Shown here one piece after another: positions 44,283-55,210 of a stretch of DNA of 64,000 nt (the first letter of the stretch is position 1; every line of letters starts with the position of its first letter). The translations under genes and the position numbers were made by a program. Where the stretch lies: assembly GCF_024494385.1 (NCBI RefSeq), contig NZ_JAEVLT010000010.1, forward strand, positions 62,001 to 126,000, in the 5' to 3' direction. This DNA is from Bacillus sp. EB600 (GTDB taxonomy: Bacteria; Bacillota; Bacilli; Bacillales; Cytobacillaceae). Below the pieces are notes generated by a model that had not been told where the DNA came from, did no database searches, and saw only the letters and a program-made list of their open reading frames with translations.

Positions 44283-45278
44283 TCAATTAAGGTTAGTGTT
44301 TCCTTTATGGTGTAAAAGTTTCTCATTTTCTTTAATGATTCGATCTTCATCCATTAAATCTGTAACGGTACCAATTGTTAAATTCTTCTCTTCGATTAAC
44401 GTAATAAGTCTGTCTAATGCTTTAGCAGTTGATTCTGTAGGGTGCATTAGGATTAATGAACCGTTTCCCACCTTTGTCATGACACGCTTTATTAATACAT
44501 CCGGTGACGGCTTTTGCCAATCGACTGTATCAACTGTCCACATGACAGTCTCCATCTTTAACCCATGGGCAATTTTAACTGTTTCGTCCCGGTAACTGCC
44601 GCTCGGCGGGGCAAACCATTTGACGACTTTACCTGTGGTGGCTTCAATGACCTCATTTGTTTTGAGCATTTCCGTTCTTGCTCTGTCCGCTGATAAACGT
44701 TTCATATCGGGGTGGGAGTAAGAATGGTTTCCCACTTCATGTCCAGCATCTACGATCATTTTGGCTAAATCTGGATTTTTCTTTACCCAATTTCCTTCTA
44801 AAAAAAAGCTTGCAGATACGTTATGCCTCTTAAGCGTTGCGAGCATCTCTGATAAATATTCATTTCCCCATGCAACATTAATAATAAAGCTGACCATAGG
44901 TTTATCGGGATGGCCTCTGTATATAGGAGATGGGGGTAAGTCCTTCAGATGTACCTTTGGGATTATTTGCTTAAAAACTAGACCCTTCTCAGTAAACTTT
45001 CCGATCTTTTTCATTTTTTGATAAGAGCCTGATATATCAACCTTTAGGCCATTATAGCCCGGAATCTTTTTCCATACTCTATCTATTGTAGCATCTGAGG
45101 GCTTAATTTCATATTTTGGTGCTTCTTTACTTATTTCTTGATACAGAGAACCTGTTTGGTTTGCAACTGAAAGTGTTTGTTGTTTTTTTATAAAATTTAC
45201 ATATGTACTTACTGCGGTATCATTAACAGTTATCAAAGCACCAATCAAGAAAAGCAACATTATCCCGATCTTCGTCAT
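44283..45278 (-). CDS. ylxY: YlxY-type polysaccharide deacetylase-like protein
   Basis: A 331-residue exported protein with an N-terminal hydrophobic signal/anchor (about 4-20) and a NodB deacetylase domain (about 125-310). Metal and catalytic motifs are partly present: VSFIINVAWGNEY where TFDD is usual, HEVGNHSYSHPDM with the zinc histidines, and a RPPSGSYR-like WFAPPSGSYRDE. The first Asp motif is altered, so activity may be reduced, as noted for YlxY-type proteins. It sits between pnp and mlpA as in B. subtilis, and probably acts on wall or exopolysaccharide. Confidence 0.88.
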   Translation of the reverse strand: MTKIGIMLLFLIGALITVNDTAVSTYVNFIKKQQTLSVANQTGSLYQEISKEAPKYEIKPSDATIDRVWKKIPGYNGLKVDISGSYQKMKKIGKFTEKGLVFKQIIPKVHLKDLPPSPIYRGHPDKPMVSFIINVAWGNEYLSEMLATLKRHNVSASFFLEGNWVKKNPDLAKMIVDAGHEVGNHSYSHPDMKRLSADRARTEMLKTNEVIEATTGKVVKWFAPPSGSYRDETVKIAHGLKMETVMWTVDTVDWQKPSPDVLIKRVMTKVGNGSLILMHPTESTAKALDRLITLIEEKNLTIGTVTDLMDEDRIIKENEKLLHHKGNTNLN

Positions 45279-45334
45279 TTTTCAACCTTCCCCTTTCAAA
45301 TAAACATTATGTATAGAAAGGACAAGATAGAACT

Positions 45335-45508
45335 AAAAGCGGAAGCGCCCGTTTAGCGACCTACTCTAGTCGCTGAGCGCTGGAGCTAGATAATGAACCT
45401 AAAGGGATTAGCCTGCTTTAAGGGTTACTAGCACAGCAATGGTTGCTTGTTAGCATCATTGGCAAAGACCAAACTTTCTAAACCACCCAGAGCGCTGGAG
45501 CTAAACAG
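45335..45508 (+). repeat. Composite AAAAGCGGAAG-family repeat
   Basis: The left end (45335-45365) matches 42823 onward. GAGCGCTGGAGCTA, the family's other end, occurs twice (45375-45388 and 45490-45503), so about 100 bp look inserted between or duplicated across the end. Confidence 0.65.
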
Positions 45509-45543
45509 TTCTATGCGTTTGCACAAAATGAATCTTAGCATAG

Positions 45544-45566
45544 AAAAAGCCAGGGTTTCCCCTGAC
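45544..45566 (-). terminator. pnp terminator
   Basis: A 7-bp stem with one wobble (45549-45555 with 45560-45566), a GAAA tetraloop and five T on the minus strand, 43 nt after the pnp stop. Confidence 0.85.
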
Positions 45567-45608
45567 TTACCTACTTATATTTACTGCATGGCTTCCTGAT
45601 TACGGAAA

Positions 45609-47726
45609 TTAATGCTTTTCTTCTACTTTTTCACGCTGTTCCTTTAAGACCGCCTTGCGCGAAAGGTTAACACGGCCTTGTCTATCAATTTCGGTAACCT
45701 TTACTAAAAGTTCATCTCCAATTGAAACAACATCTTCTACTTTGCCGACACGCTCTTCAGCAAGCTCAGAGATATGAACTAAACCGTCTTTACCAGAAAA
45801 GATCTCAACGAAGGCACCGAATTTCTCAATCCTCTTAACCTTCCCAAGATAAAGCTGTCCAACTACTACTTCACGAACAATATCTTCAATGATTTTTTTG
45901 GCTTTTAGGTTCATTTCTTGATTCGTTGAAGCAATGAAAACAGTACCGTCCTGTTCAATGTCAATTTTGACACCTGTTTCTTCAATAATCTTATTAATAT
46001 GTTTGCCACTTGGTCCAATTACATCGCGAATCTTATCTGGTTTAATGGTCATTGTCAAAATTTTAGGAGCATAAGCAGAAAGATCTGTTCTTGGTTCTGA
46101 AATGGTACTTAGCATGTGACCTAAAATTTGCATTCGGCCTTTTTTAGCCTGCTGCAAGGCTTCTTCTAAAATTTCTCGAGAAAGACCTTCGATTTTAATA
46201 TCCATTTGCAGAGCCGTAACACCTTTCGCTGTCCCAGCCACTTTAAAGTCCATGTCTCCAAGGTGATCTTCCATTCCTTGAATATCAGTTAAAACCGTAG
46301 AATTATCCCCAGACTTCACTAGTCCCATCGCAATTCCGGCTACAGGTGCTTTAATTGGCACCCCTGCATCCATCAATGCAAGCGTACTTCCGCAAATACT
46401 TGCTTGTGAAGTGGAACCATTCGATTCTAATACCTCAGAAACTAAGCGGATTGTATATGGAAAATCCTTTTCAGATGGAATAATTGGTTCCAATGCACGT
46501 TCTCCAAGTGCCCCATGACCAATTTCGCGCCGACCTGGTCCGCGCATTGGTCCTGTTTCCCCAACACTAAACGGTGGGAAGTTGTAGTGGTGCATAAATC
46601 GTTTTTCCTCTTCAATTCCAAGTCCATCAAGAATTTGGACATCACCCATTGCTCCTAGCGTACAAATGCTTAATGCTTGAGTTTGTCCACGTGTAAACAA
46701 ACCAGAACCATGTGTACGAGGCAAAATTCCCACTTGAGATGACAATGGACGAATTTCATCAATCTTTCTGCCATCCGGACGGATTTTTTCCTCTGTGATT
46801 AAACGGCGCACCTCGCCTTTGACAATCTTGTCCAAAATTTGTTTCACTTGTTTTAGATCATCATCCGTTGCTTCTTGTTCTTCATATTTAGCAATTACTT
46901 GGCTTTTCACTTCTTTAATCGAATCCTCGCGGGCGTGCTTTTCTTGGACTTGAATCGCTTTGAGCATGTCCGATTCGCACATTTTTCTTACTGCTGCTTC
47001 AAGCTCCGGATTGATTTCATATAAAGCAATTTGCATTTTTTCTTTGCCAATTTCACTTACGATTTTTTCTTGAAATTCAATTAAACGCTTAATTTCTTCA
47101 TGTCCGAACATAATTGCTTCAAGCATGATCTCTTCAGGAACCTCGTTTGCGCCCGCTTCAACCATGTTAATTGCATCTTTTGTTCCGGCAACCGGTAAAT
47201 GAATATCGCTTTTTTCAGCTTGTTCTACGGTTGGATTAATCACAAATTGACCATTAACACGACCAACAATGACTCCTGCAATCGGACCTTCAAACGGAAT
47301 ATCAGAAGTGCTCAGTGACAATGATGAACCGAACATAGCTGCCATTTCCGTTGAACAATCCTGATCGACACTCATCACGATACTGACAACCTGAACATCG
47401 TTACGAAAGCCATCCGCAAATAGCGGGCGGATCGGACGATCGATGAGTCGGCTTGCCAAAATTGCTTTTTCACTTGGACGGCCTTCACGTTTAATAAAGC
47501 CTCCAGGTATTTTTCCTACTGCGTACAACCGTTCTTCATAGTTAACTGTTAACGGAAAAAAATCCAGTTTCTTTGGTTCCTTGGATGTTGTAGCTGTACT
47601 TAAGACAGCTGTATCACCATAGCGGACTAAAACGGCACCATTAGCTTGTTTCGCTAATTGACCAATTTCAACAGTCAGCTCTCGGCCTGCCCAATCTATG
47701 GAATAAGTGTGTTTATTTTGATCCAT
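45609..47726 (-). CDS. pnp: Polynucleotide phosphorylase
   Basis: A 705-residue 3'-5' exoribonuclease of the degradosome. Two RNase PH domains (about 15-215 and 315-545), the second with [21 protein letters not shown] catalytic region, are followed by a KH domain (about 555-615, [16 protein letters not shown]) and an S1 domain (about 622-692, [15 protein letters not shown]). Length equals B. subtilis PNPase (705). The start has GAGGGG 10 nt before. A terminator-like hairpin (47915-47939) separates it from rpsO. Confidence 0.97.
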   Translation of the reverse strand: MDQNKHTYSIDWAGRELTVEIGQLAKQANGAVLVRYGDTAVLSTATTSKEPKKLDFFPLTVNYEERLYAVGKIPGGFIKREGRPSEKAILASRLIDRPIRPLFADGFRNDVQVVSIVMSVDQDCSTEMAAMFGSSLSLSTSDIPFEGPIAGVIVGRVNGQFVINPTVEQAEKSDIHLPVAGTKDAINMVEAGANEVPEEIMLEAIMFGHEEIKRLIEFQEKIVSEIGKEKMQIALYEINPELEAAVRKMCESDMLKAIQVQEKHAREDSIKEVKSQVIAKYEEQEATDDDLKQVKQILDKIVKGEVRRLITEEKIRPDGRKIDEIRPLSSQVGILPRTHGSGLFTRGQTQALSICTLGAMGDVQILDGLGIEEEKRFMHHYNFPPFSVGETGPMRGPGRREIGHGALGERALEPIIPSEKDFPYTIRLVSEVLESNGSTSQASICGSTLALMDAGVPIKAPVAGIAMGLVKSGDNSTVLTDIQGMEDHLGDMDFKVAGTAKGVTALQMDIKIEGLSREILEEALQQAKKGRMQILGHMLSTISEPRTDLSAYAPKILTMTIKPDKIRDVIGPSGKHINKIIEETGVKIDIEQDGTVFIASTNQEMNLKAKKIIEDIVREVVVGQLYLGKVKRIEKFGAFVEIFSGKDGLVHISELAEERVGKVEDVVSIGDELLVKVTEIDRQGRVNLSRKAVLKEQREKVEEKH

Positions 47727-47914
47727 ATCAATTATTACCCCTCTCTAACCTTATTCGCTTTGGAGGATGATGCGAAAAAAAGCTTTCGCTATTATCATCT
47801 TGCTTTATGTTCAAACCATAACAGGTAAATATATAAAAATGAGTATATTATAGTATGCACTTTTTTGAAGCAACTTAAAATATGTATGAAGATTCTTTAT
47901 CTTTTTTAAGCTAA

Positions 47915-47939
47915 TAAAAAAGCGGGAAAAATCCCGCTT
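47915..47939 (-). terminator. Terminator between rpsO and pnp
   Basis: A perfect 8-bp stem AAGCGGGA/TCCCGCTT (47920-47927 with 47932-47939) with six T on the minus strand, 8 nt after the rpsO stop. Some read-through into pnp is likely. Confidence 0.85.
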
Positions 47940-47946
47940 CTGTTGA

Positions 47947-48216
47947 TTATCGACGTAGGCCAAGCTTGTTGATTAACACGCGGTAACGTTGAACATCTTT
48001 GTTACGTAAATAAGTTAACAAATTACGGCGTTTACCAACCATTTTCAAAAGACCGCGACGTGAGTGGTGATCCTTTTTGTGAGTACGTAAATGGTCATTC
48101 AGATTGTTAATCGATTCTGTAAGGACAGCGATTTGTACTTCTGCAGATCCTGTGTCGTTTTCATGAGTTTTATACTCATTAATAATTTCATTTTTACGTT
48201 CTTGAGTGATTGCCAT
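47947..48216 (-). CDS. rpsO: 30S ribosomal protein S15
   Basis: An 89-residue primary 16S rRNA-binding protein of the small-subunit platform. The whole sequence is canonical (start [38 protein letters not shown]). The ribosome site AGGAGGTGA is near-perfect. It has its own promoter within the ribF-rpsO gap and a structured leader that S15 probably binds. Confidence 0.99.
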   Translation of the reverse strand: MAITQERKNEIINEYKTHENDTGSAEVQIAVLTESINNLNDHLRTHKKDHHSRRGLLKMVGKRRNLLTYLRNKDVQRYRVLINKLGLRR

Positions 48217-48348
48217 CCTGATTCACCTCCTATTTAGCAAACGCTCAGCACTGCTTTTAAGCAGCTGCTGCTTTGCTTAATTTCAATCGCCTGTTACTGA
48301 GCAAGCGTCGGTGACTCGACTTGCCAAGCAAAGGTTCGTATTAGTACG
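48217..48348 (-). ncRNA. Probable S15 autoregulatory leader
   Basis: The leader folds into a 5' hairpin (TTCGTA with TACGAA), a 9-bp helix with one bulge (CAGCA-CTGC with GCAG-TGCTG) and a long-range GCTCAG/CTGAGC helix, giving a junction. S15-binding mRNA junctions are known for Bacillaceae rpsO. Direct sequence match to a family model was not tested. Confidence 0.5.
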
Positions 48349-48354
48349 AATATA

Positions 48355-48383
48355 AGAATACACTTTTTCATGTTAAAATGCAA
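48355..48383 (-). promoter_or_regulatory. Sigma-A promoter of rpsO
   Basis: On the minus strand TTGCAT (48378-48383) and TATTCT (48355-48360) are exactly 17 bp apart. It lies just below the ribF stop, giving a leader of about 130 nt. Confidence 0.7.
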
Positions 48384-48391
48384 GTGTGTTA

Positions 48392-49357
48392 TCAATGGTG
48401 GCTAGACTTTTTTGAATGGTTCACTTGGAAATATTGAATGGCATTTTGCTTATCCTTTTCTATTTGAGCAACGAGCTCATCAATTCCGGAAAATTTTTGT
48501 TCATTTCGTAAGTATTGATGCCATTCAACTTGAACTTTTTGACCATAAATATTTCTGTTAAAATCAAAGAGATGTACCTCTATTGATTTGGCAGCTGCTT
48601 TGTTTTTAAAGGTCGGTCTGTAACCAAGGTTGCAAACTCCATTAAACCATTCACCCTCCACTTTGAACCGAACAGCGTAGACCCCAACAGGTGGAACGAT
48701 ATATTCATCATTTAGATCAACATTTGCGGTTGGAAAACCAATAGTTCGCCCGCGTTGATCACCATGGATAACACTTCCAGAAGTGGTATAATATCGGCCA
48801 AGTAAACCGTAAAGTTGTTCGGTTTGTCCTTCTTTTAGGAGCTTTCTGATCCAGGTCGAGCTTACTTTTTCATCTCCACATGTAAACTTTGGTACAGTTG
48901 TGGATGTAAATTGCCCTCTTGAGTGGAATGGCAATGATTCCATTGTCCCTTTCCCCATCCGGCCATACGTATAATCAAATCCGGCTACAACATGCTTCAC
49001 ATTTAGGCCAATGATATAATGGTCAACAAATTCCTGCGGGAGCAGATTAGCAAACTCCTCCGTAAAGTGAACAATATATAAATAGTCGATACCAAGATCC
49101 GCGATGATCTCCATTTTCTCACTTAGCGGGGTAATATAATGAACGTGCATATCATTTTTCCTTAATACCACTGAAGGATGGGGATCAAATGTCATGACAG
49201 CGCTATTGAATCCAAATTTCTCGGCGCTTCTCTTCGCCTCAAGAATAACCTGCTGATGTCCACGATGAACTCCATCAAAATAGCCTAATGCTATGGAAAG
49301 TGGGGGAATCTCCTCTTTATTCATATGAAGGGGGAAATCGAGCATTTTTATTTCCAC
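48392..49357 (-). CDS. ribF: Bifunctional riboflavin kinase/FAD synthetase
   Basis: A 321-residue enzyme that makes FMN and FAD from riboflavin. The N-terminal FAD synthetase domain has GYFDGVHRGHQ (about 25-35), and the C-terminal flavokinase has GRTIGFPTANVD (about 200). The GTG at 49357 is chosen because AAAGGTGA lies 8 nt before; the frame starts at a GTG at 49369 without spacing. B. subtilis calls it ribC. It is 33 nt downstream of truB. Confidence 0.94.
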   Translation of the reverse strand: MEIKMLDFPLHMNKEEIPPLSIALGYFDGVHRGHQQVILEAKRSAEKFGFNSAVMTFDPHPSVVLRKNDMHVHYITPLSEKMEIIADLGIDYLYIVHFTEEFANLLPQEFVDHYIIGLNVKHVVAGFDYTYGRMGKGTMESLPFHSRGQFTSTTVPKFTCGDEKVSSTWIRKLLKEGQTEQLYGLLGRYYTTSGSVIHGDQRGRTIGFPTANVDLNDEYIVPPVGVYAVRFKVEGEWFNGVCNLGYRPTFKNKAAAKSIEVHLFDFNRNIYGQKVQVEWHQYLRNEQKFSGIDELVAQIEKDKQNAIQYFQVNHSKKSSHH

Positions 49358-49389
49358 AATCAAACTCACCTTTTCTCTATGTAACTATC

Positions 49390-50310
49390 TTACATTTGAT
49401 TATTGCGCAATACCTTAACAGGTTTGATGAATCCAGGTTTGTTTGGATGCATCGCATAGATAGCTAATGCTATTTCTGCTTCAGTTTCAACAACAATTGG
49501 TCCATCCCAATTTTGGCTATCAGTTGGGAGTGGTAAGACCGCACCATTTTTCACTTTCTCTGCTACTTTATCATTAATACGGTATTTGGGCAAATGAGAA
49601 ATGGCCCTTTCAAGAGGGTATAAGGAATTTTCAATTGTCCCCTGTTCCATTTTTTCCTCTATCTGCGAAAATGTCAGACAATCCGCAAGTGAAAAAGAAG
49701 CTGCCCGAATTCTTTGTAAGCTTGACATATGGGCAGGAAACCCAAGTTGTTCCCCAATCATAACGGCTAACGTCCTAATATAGGTACCTTTACTACAGTC
49801 AACCTGAAACCGAAACGTAATCGTTTCACCAGAAAACTCTTGGCGGTCGTCAAGTAATTGGATGCTATAGATTGTCACTTTTCGAGCTGGACGCTCCACT
49901 TCGATTCCAAGCCTCGCATATTCGTAAAGACGTTTCCCATTTACTTTTACTGCTGAATACATAGGTGGAGTTTGTTCAATTTCACCTGTTAATGAAGTTA
50001 AGACGGAGAGAATTTCATCTCTTGTTATGAGTCTGTCCACAACTTTTTTGGCAACAGTATCCCCTGAAGAGTCTTCCGTTGTTGTCGAGAAACCGATCGT
50101 GACTTCGCCTTCATATGCTTTGCCAGCATCCGTTACATACTCTGCCACCTTTGTAGCTCTACCGATACAAATAGGAAGTACTCCAGTAACATCTGGGTCA
50201 AGGGTGCCGGTATGGCCAACCTTTTTTGTTTTCAATATTTTTCGTAATTTAAACACGCAATCATGTGATGTAAGCCCAGCCGGCTTAAACAATGGCAAAA
50301 TACCTTCCAT
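49390..50310 (-). CDS. truB: tRNA pseudouridine-55 synthase
   Basis: A 306-residue enzyme making pseudouridine 55 in the T-loop of tRNAs. The start MEGILPLFKPAGLTSHD at 50310 has GGGGGGA before it. The catalytic Asp is in GHTGTLDPDVTGVLP (about 32-46), and a C-terminal PUA-like segment follows. The DYTYxxxGYRF-type motifs and CSKGTYIRTLA are present. Part of the nusA-infB-rbfA translation cluster. Confidence 0.97.
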   Translation of the reverse strand: MEGILPLFKPAGLTSHDCVFKLRKILKTKKVGHTGTLDPDVTGVLPICIGRATKVAEYVTDAGKAYEGEVTIGFSTTTEDSSGDTVAKKVVDRLITRDEILSVLTSLTGEIEQTPPMYSAVKVNGKRLYEYARLGIEVERPARKVTIYSIQLLDDRQEFSGETITFRFQVDCSKGTYIRTLAVMIGEQLGFPAHMSSLQRIRAASFSLADCLTFSQIEEKMEQGTIENSLYPLERAISHLPKYRINDKVAEKVKNGAVLPLPTDSQNWDGPIVVETEAEIALAIYAMHPNKPGFIKPVKVLRNNQM

Positions 50311-50367
50311 ACTATTTCCCCCCATTGGAGTATTTCAGAAAAAAATGGATAGACAGTGTCTATCCAT

Positions 50368-50742
50368 TTACTCTTCACTTTCATGCTGATGTTCATTTTC
50401 TTCCGTATGCAATTTGTTGATAAGCGTCTCAATTCGATTGCCATAATCGATTGATTCATCAAATTCAAAAATAATTTCAGGTGTTTTGCGAAGGCGAATT
50501 CGCTGGCCAATCTCTGATCGAATAAAGCCTTTAGCTTTTGCCAGCCCTTTTAGGGTATTCTCCTTTTGCTCATCATCACCTAAAACAGAGATATAAACCT
50601 TTGCCTGTTGAAGGTCGCCAGTCACTTGTACATCTGTTACGGTAACGAATCCTATTCTTGGATCCTTTATTTTACGGCCGATGATGTCACTTAATTCTTT
50701 CTTCATCTGCTCCCCAACCCGGTTTGCTCTGTGGTGGGTCAT
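50368..50742 (-). CDS. rbfA: 30S ribosome-binding factor A
   Basis: A 124-residue KH-fold factor for late 16S rRNA maturation and cold adaptation. It has a basic N-terminus ([19 protein letters not shown]) and [20 protein letters not shown]. The start has AAGAGGTGA. It is 18 nt downstream of ylxP. The C-terminus is His/Glu-rich, as in other Bacilli. Confidence 0.97.
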   Translation of the reverse strand: MTHHRANRVGEQMKKELSDIIGRKIKDPRIGFVTVTDVQVTGDLQQAKVYISVLGDDEQKENTLKGLAKAKGFIRSEIGQRIRLRKTPEIIFEFDESIDYGNRIETLINKLHTEENEHQHESEE

Positions 50743-50760
50743 TTGTATTCACCTCTTATT

Positions 50761-51042
50761 TTAAAGCCATTCGATGTCGGTGATCGTTCTTTCTATTTCC
50801 GGAAACGAGTCGATTAACTTTAAAGCATGCTGGATTTCAATTTCAACGGAAACCCGGACAGAGGCAACGGACGCAATCGCAATTTTTGTCCTTTGCCATA
50901 CATCCTGATAGTCAACCTCTGAAACAGACACATTATACTTTTGTTTTAGCCTGGTTAAAATCCGCTGTAGGACAGCTCGTTTTGCTTTCAATGAATGGGC
51001 GTCATAAATGATGCATTCACAAGTGGCTACGCCTACGATCAT
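50761..51042 (-). CDS. ylxP: YlxP (DUF503) small protein
   Basis: A 93-residue ferredoxin-like alpha/beta protein between infB and rbfA in Bacilli. It starts [19 protein letters not shown]. Its ATG overlaps the infB TGA (ATGA). YlxP is reported to be involved in ribosome maturation, but its exact role is unsure. Confidence 0.93.
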   Translation of the reverse strand: MIVGVATCECIIYDAHSLKAKRAVLQRILTRLKQKYNVSVSEVDYQDVWQRTKIAIASVASVRVSVEIEIQHALKLIDSFPEIERTITDIEWL

Positions 51043-53321
51043 TTACGTTCTATTTCTTCCATTACATATGCCTCAATGACATCGCCTTCTTTTACATCAT
51101 TGAAGTTTTTAATGGTGATTCCACACTCATAGCCTTGGGCTACTTCCTTTGCATCATCTTTAAAACGTTTTAAATCATCAATTTCCCCTTCGAAAATAAC
51201 AACTCCATCACGAATTAAACGAATACCGCTATCGCGTGTAATTTTACCATCCGTTACATACGAACCGGCAATTGTTCCAACTTTTGATACTTTAAATGTT
51301 TGACGAACTTCTGCTTGACCAATAATTTTTTCTTCAAATTCAGGATCAAGCATCCCTTTCATTGCTGATTCAATTTCTTCAATTACCTTATAAATAATCC
51401 TGTGAAGACGAACATCGACTTTTTCAGCTTCAGCAGCACGTTTTGCATTTGCATCCGGACGTACGTTAAATCCGATCACAATTGCATTTGAAGCAGCTGC
51501 TAAGGTGATATCAGATTCATTAATAGCACCTGCGGCACTGTGAATGATCTTGATGTTAACCCCTTCAACTTCGATTTTTTGTAAGGATGCAGCAACAGCT
51601 TCTGCTGAACCTTGAACGTCCGCTTTAATAATAACATTAAGGTCCTTCATTTCCCCTTGCTTCATTTGTTCAAACAAGGTTTCCAGACTGACACGAGATT
51701 GTCCACCACGATGTGCAACAAGTGCTTGTTGTGCACGAGCTTCACCGACGTGACGTGCTGTTTTTTCATCATCAAACACAACGAAACGGTCTCCAGCTTG
51801 TGGTACATCATTTAATCCCGTTATTTCAACTGGAGTAGATGGGCCTGCATCTTTCACCCTGCGGCCTTTGTCATTTACCATAGCTCTGACACGGCCATGG
51901 GTGCCCCCAACAACAATTGGATCTCCAATGCGAAGTGTTCCATTTTGGATAAGCAGTGTAGCAACTGGTCCCCGACCTTTATCCAAACGGGCTTCAATTA
52001 CCGTACCAAGAGCATTTCGATTTGGATTTGCTTTATATTCTTCCACTTCGCCGACAAGAAGAATCATTTCAAGCAGGTTGTCAATTCCTTCTCCAGTTTT
52101 TGCAGATAGTGGAACAAAAATGGTGTCCCCGCCCCACGCTTCTGAAACTAAGCCAAATTCAGTCAACTCTTGCATAACACGATCTACATTTGCAGCTTCT
52201 TTATCCATTTTATTAACGGCAACAATAATTGGAACTTCTGCTGCTTTTGCATGGTTGATTGCTTCTACGGTTTGTGGCATAACACCGTCATCTGCTGCTA
52301 CAACAAGTATGGTAATGTCGGTGATTTTGGCTCCGCGAGCACGCATTGTTGTAAACGCAGCATGTCCGGGAGTATCAAGGAAAGTAATTTTCTTTCCATT
52401 TTCGACAACCTGGTAGGCACCGATATGCTGAGTGATTCCGCCCGCTTCGCCTTCAGTAACCTTTGTATTACGAATCGAGTCAAGTAAAGTAGTTTTACCA
52501 TGGTCAACGTGGCCCATGATCGTTACAACAGATGGTCTTTCAACAAGATCTTCTGGTGCATCTTCAGAGAAATAAACCTCTAAATCTGTTGCATCAATTT
52601 TGATCTCTTCCTCAACCTCGACACCATACTCACCTGCAATTAATTCAATGGCATCTTTATCTAAATCTTGGTTAATGGTCGCCATTACACCCAATAAGAA
52701 AAGCTTCTTGATGATTTCAGAAGGTTCACGATGTAGCTTTTTCCCAAGCTCTGCTACCGTTAATGATTCACTAAACGTGATCTTAGCAGGAAGTTCTCTC
52801 TCTTTCCTCTTTTGAGGCTGTTGCTGTGCTTGCTGTGCGTGTGCCTGAGGCTTTTTGTGATTGTGGTTTCGATTTTGCTGCCCAGGCCTATTAGTAGCTT
52901 TTCCTTTATTGAACGCTTTATTTTCTTTTGATTGAAAATCTTGATCGTGTTTCTTGCCTTCCTTTGCTTTAGGAGGAGACACTACTTTCACCTTTGTTTG
53001 CACAGCTACTTTCTCATCATCGTCTTCATACGCCTTTGCTGAAGTTTTTGGCTGGACTTGTGGCTTTTGAGGTTGACTAGCCTGTTTTGGACTTCCATTT
53101 TGGCTCTGCTGCTGCCCAGGCTTCGCTTGTTGTTGCGCTTGTTTTGGAGCTTCTTTGGCTTCCTTCTTATTATAAATAGCGTCAAGCTTAGCTATATCTG
53201 CTGCTTCAATTGTGGCCATATGATTGGAAACCTCTATATTCATTTCCTTTAATTTTGTAATAACGTCCTTACTAGAAATATTGTATTTTTTGGCATATTC
53301 ATATACACGCGTTTTACTCAT
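51039..53321 (-). CDS. infB: Translation initiation factor IF-2
   Basis: A 760-residue GTPase that recruits fMet-tRNA to the 30S subunit. An N-terminal winged domain (about 1-55) is followed by a Gln/Lys/Pro-rich linker (about 55-170), a second N domain, the G domain with GHVDHGKT (about 271-278), [13 protein letters not shown], then EF-Tu-like and C-terminal domains binding the tRNA. The start has GGGGGTGA. Internal starts giving shorter IF-2 forms are possible but not checked. Confidence 0.98.
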   Translation of the reverse strand: MSKTRVYEYAKKYNISSKDVITKLKEMNIEVSNHMATIEAADIAKLDAIYNKKEAKEAPKQAQQQAKPGQQQSQNGSPKQASQPQKPQVQPKTSAKAYEDDDEKVAVQTKVKVVSPPKAKEGKKHDQDFQSKENKAFNKGKATNRPGQQNRNHNHKKPQAHAQQAQQQPQKRKERELPAKITFSESLTVAELGKKLHREPSEIIKKLFLLGVMATINQDLDKDAIELIAGEYGVEVEEEIKIDATDLEVYFSEDAPEDLVERPSVVTIMGHVDHGKTTLLDSIRNTKVTEGEAGGITQHIGAYQVVENGKKITFLDTPGHAAFTTMRARGAKITDITILVVAADDGVMPQTVEAINHAKAAEVPIIVAVNKMDKEAANVDRVMQELTEFGLVSEAWGGDTIFVPLSAKTGEGIDNLLEMILLVGEVEEYKANPNRNALGTVIEARLDKGRGPVATLLIQNGTLRIGDPIVVGGTHGRVRAMVNDKGRRVKDAGPSTPVEITGLNDVPQAGDRFVVFDDEKTARHVGEARAQQALVAHRGGQSRVSLETLFEQMKQGEMKDLNVIIKADVQGSAEAVAASLQKIEVEGVNIKIIHSAAGAINESDITLAAASNAIVIGFNVRPDANAKRAAEAEKVDVRLHRIIYKVIEEIESAMKGMLDPEFEEKIIGQAEVRQTFKVSKVGTIAGSYVTDGKITRDSGIRLIRDGVVIFEGEIDDLKRFKDDAKEVAQGYECGITIKNFNDVKEGDVIEAYVMEEIERK

Positions 53322-53340
53322 TCTTTCACCCCCGCTAGAT

Positions 53341-53643
53341 TTAATCGAGCAACGTTACCAGTTTCTTAGCAAACCCATTATCCAATACAGCTACCACAAC
53401 GCGGGCCTCTTTCCCAATTGCTTTCCCAAGAAGATAGCGGTCTTCCACAACTTTATATGGAACTTGGTACGAATGACATTTATCCGTAATTTTTTTGGTT
53501 GTATTGGCAGATGCATCTGCCGATAATAAAATGAGTTTTGCTTTTCCGCTCCGGATCTCCTTCACGGCCAGCTCCTCACCTGATATAAGTTTCCGCGCTC
53601 GATTGGCCAAGCCAAGCAATGACATCCATTGATTTGATTTCAT
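53341..53643 (-). CDS. ylxQ: YlxQ, L7Ae/eL8-like RNA-binding protein
   Basis: A 100-residue L7Ae-family protein that may bind K-turn RNA. Typical segments are [21 protein letters not shown] and [15 protein letters not shown]. Its start (53643) is 12 nt after GAAGGAG, a little far; the ATG is the first in frame. It is next to the ylxR stop, within the nusA-infB operon. Also called rplGA in some Bacilli. Confidence 0.92.
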   Translation of the reverse strand: MKSNQWMSLLGLANRARKLISGEELAVKEIRSGKAKLILLSADASANTTKKITDKCHSYQVPYKVVEDRYLLGKAIGKEARVVVAVLDNGFAKKLVTLLD

Positions 53644-53651
53644 CTGGATTG

Positions 53652-53924
53652 TCAGCTCTCCTTCTCTATAAGCTCTAGGAGCTCATTATATATCTTGTCA
53701 TCGATCGTAGCTTCTAAATGGTTAGCTAAGGTGTTTTTTTTCTTGGCTAAGAGAATTGCTTCTCTGTCTCTAGATAAGTACGCACCTCTGCCCGATTTCT
53801 TTCCTGTTAGATCAATCGATACGTCGCCTTCCTTAGTGCGAACGATGCGAACGAGTTCTTTTTTCGGCTTCATTTCACCGGTTGCCACACATTTGCGCAT
53901 AGGAACTTTTTTAGGTTTGTTCAC
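53652..53924 (-). CDS. ylxR: YlxR (RnpM) RNA-binding protein
   Basis: A 90-residue YlxR-fold RNA-binding protein; in B. subtilis it has been found to bind and inhibit RNase P. The GTG at 53924 gives (V/M)[17 protein letters not shown], the family start, with GGGGTGA 6 nt before. The ATG at 53930 has no spacing from that site. The GRGAYL motif is conserved. Between nusA (12 nt) and ylxQ. Confidence 0.93.
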   Translation of the reverse strand: MNKPKKVPMRKCVATGEMKPKKELVRIVRTKEGDVSIDLTGKKSGRGAYLSRDREAILLAKKKNTLANHLEATIDDKIYNELLELIEKES

Positions 53925-53942
53925 GATCATTCACCCCATTTA

Positions 53943-55067
53943 TTAATCGATTTCTTCTTCTTCTAATTCATGATCAAACACAACATCATCTTCGAAAAGC
54001 TTGATCGTTTCCTCACGCGGATAAATACCAAGTTCACGCGCGTCCGTTTCTGACTTAATGTCGATCTTCCAGCCTGTTAATTTGGCAGCTAAACGAGCAT
54101 TTTGGCCTCTTTTACCAATTGCTAATGACAGCTGGTAGTCCGGAACAATAACAGTTGTGGCCTTGTCATTTTCATTGACAATCACGTCTAAAACCTTTGA
54201 AGGGCTCAGAGAATTGGCGACAAAAACAACTGGGTCATCAGACCATTTAACAATATCAATTTTTTCTCCCTTTAATTCGTTCACAACTGCCTGTACCCTT
54301 GAACCTTTTGGACCTACACAGGCACCAACCGGATCAACCTCAAGCTTGTCGGAATGAACGGAAATCTTTGAACGGTCGCCTGCTTCACGGGCAACTGATT
54401 TTATTTCCACAGTGCCATCATAAATCTCAGGAACTTCAATTTCAAACAATCTCTTTAAAAGTCCAGGATGTGTTCTTGACACAAAAATTTGTGGACCCTT
54501 CGTTGTTTTTTCTACCTTTGTAATAAACACTTTAATTCGATCATGAGGTTTATAGCGCTCATTAGGCATTTGCTCATTTACCGGTAAAAGGGCTTCAATT
54601 TTCCCAAGGCTGACATAAATAAATTTGGAATCAAGCCTCTGAACAATACCTGTCATAATGTCTTCTTCACGGTCAATGAATTCAGAATAAATAATGCCTC
54701 GTTCTGCTTCTCTTACACGCTGGGTGACAACTTGTTTTGCTGTCTGCGCAGCAATCCGTCCGAAATTCTTTGGCGTTACTTCCAGCTCAACAACATCTTC
54801 TACCTGGTAATTTGGATTGATCTGCTTTGCATCTTCAATTGAAATCTCCAATCTTGGATCAAAAACTTGATCAACTACTTCTTTTCGAGCAAAAACCCGC
54901 ATCGAACCTTTATCTAGATTCAAATCAATACGTACATTTTGGGCTTGATTAAAATTACGTCGATAGGCCGAGACAAGGGCTGCTTCCATTGCATCAACTA
55001 ATACATCTCTGGAAATTCCTTTTTCTCTTTCTAGTACATTTAGAGCATCTAATAATTCGCTGCTCAT
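53943..55067 (-). CDS. nusA: Transcription termination/antitermination protein NusA
   Basis: A 374-residue RNA polymerase-binding elongation factor. The N-terminal domain (about 1-125), an S1 domain (about 132-200), KH1 and KH2 domains (about 225-345, with [15 protein letters not shown] and [12 protein letters not shown]) are all complete, with an acidic tail instead of the enterobacterial C-terminal repeats. This is the usual Bacillus form. The start follows AGGGGGATA. It is 143 nt downstream of rimP. Confidence 0.97.
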   Translation of the reverse strand: MSSELLDALNVLEREKGISRDVLVDAMEAALVSAYRRNFNQAQNVRIDLNLDKGSMRVFARKEVVDQVFDPRLEISIEDAKQINPNYQVEDVVELEVTPKNFGRIAAQTAKQVVTQRVREAERGIIYSEFIDREEDIMTGIVQRLDSKFIYVSLGKIEALLPVNEQMPNERYKPHDRIKVFITKVEKTTKGPQIFVSRTHPGLLKRLFEIEVPEIYDGTVEIKSVAREAGDRSKISVHSDKLEVDPVGACVGPKGSRVQAVVNELKGEKIDIVKWSDDPVVFVANSLSPSKVLDVIVNENDKATTVIVPDYQLSLAIGKRGQNARLAAKLTGWKIDIKSETDARELGIYPREETIKLFEDDVVFDHELEEEEID

Positions 55068-55210
55068 CTGATCATATCCCCCTTAACTTTTAATATAAAA
55101 GCGGTGTGAGCAAAGCCGGGCCTTACTGCATACTAGCCGTAAAATGTTGATATCCCTCAATATTCAATATTGGATAAACCGATACTTTTGAGCACTCCGC
55201 CCCTTTTCCT

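Larger units (their letters stand above)
45279..45608. other. Intergenic region between ylxY and pnp
   Basis: 330 bp without a gene. It holds the pnp terminator (45544-45566) and a composite repeat (45335-45508). Confidence 0.6.

Noticed and set aside
51868..52416. 182-residue plus-strand frame inside infB
   Set aside because: Lies entirely antisense to the conserved G domain of IF-2; a by-product of its codon usage.
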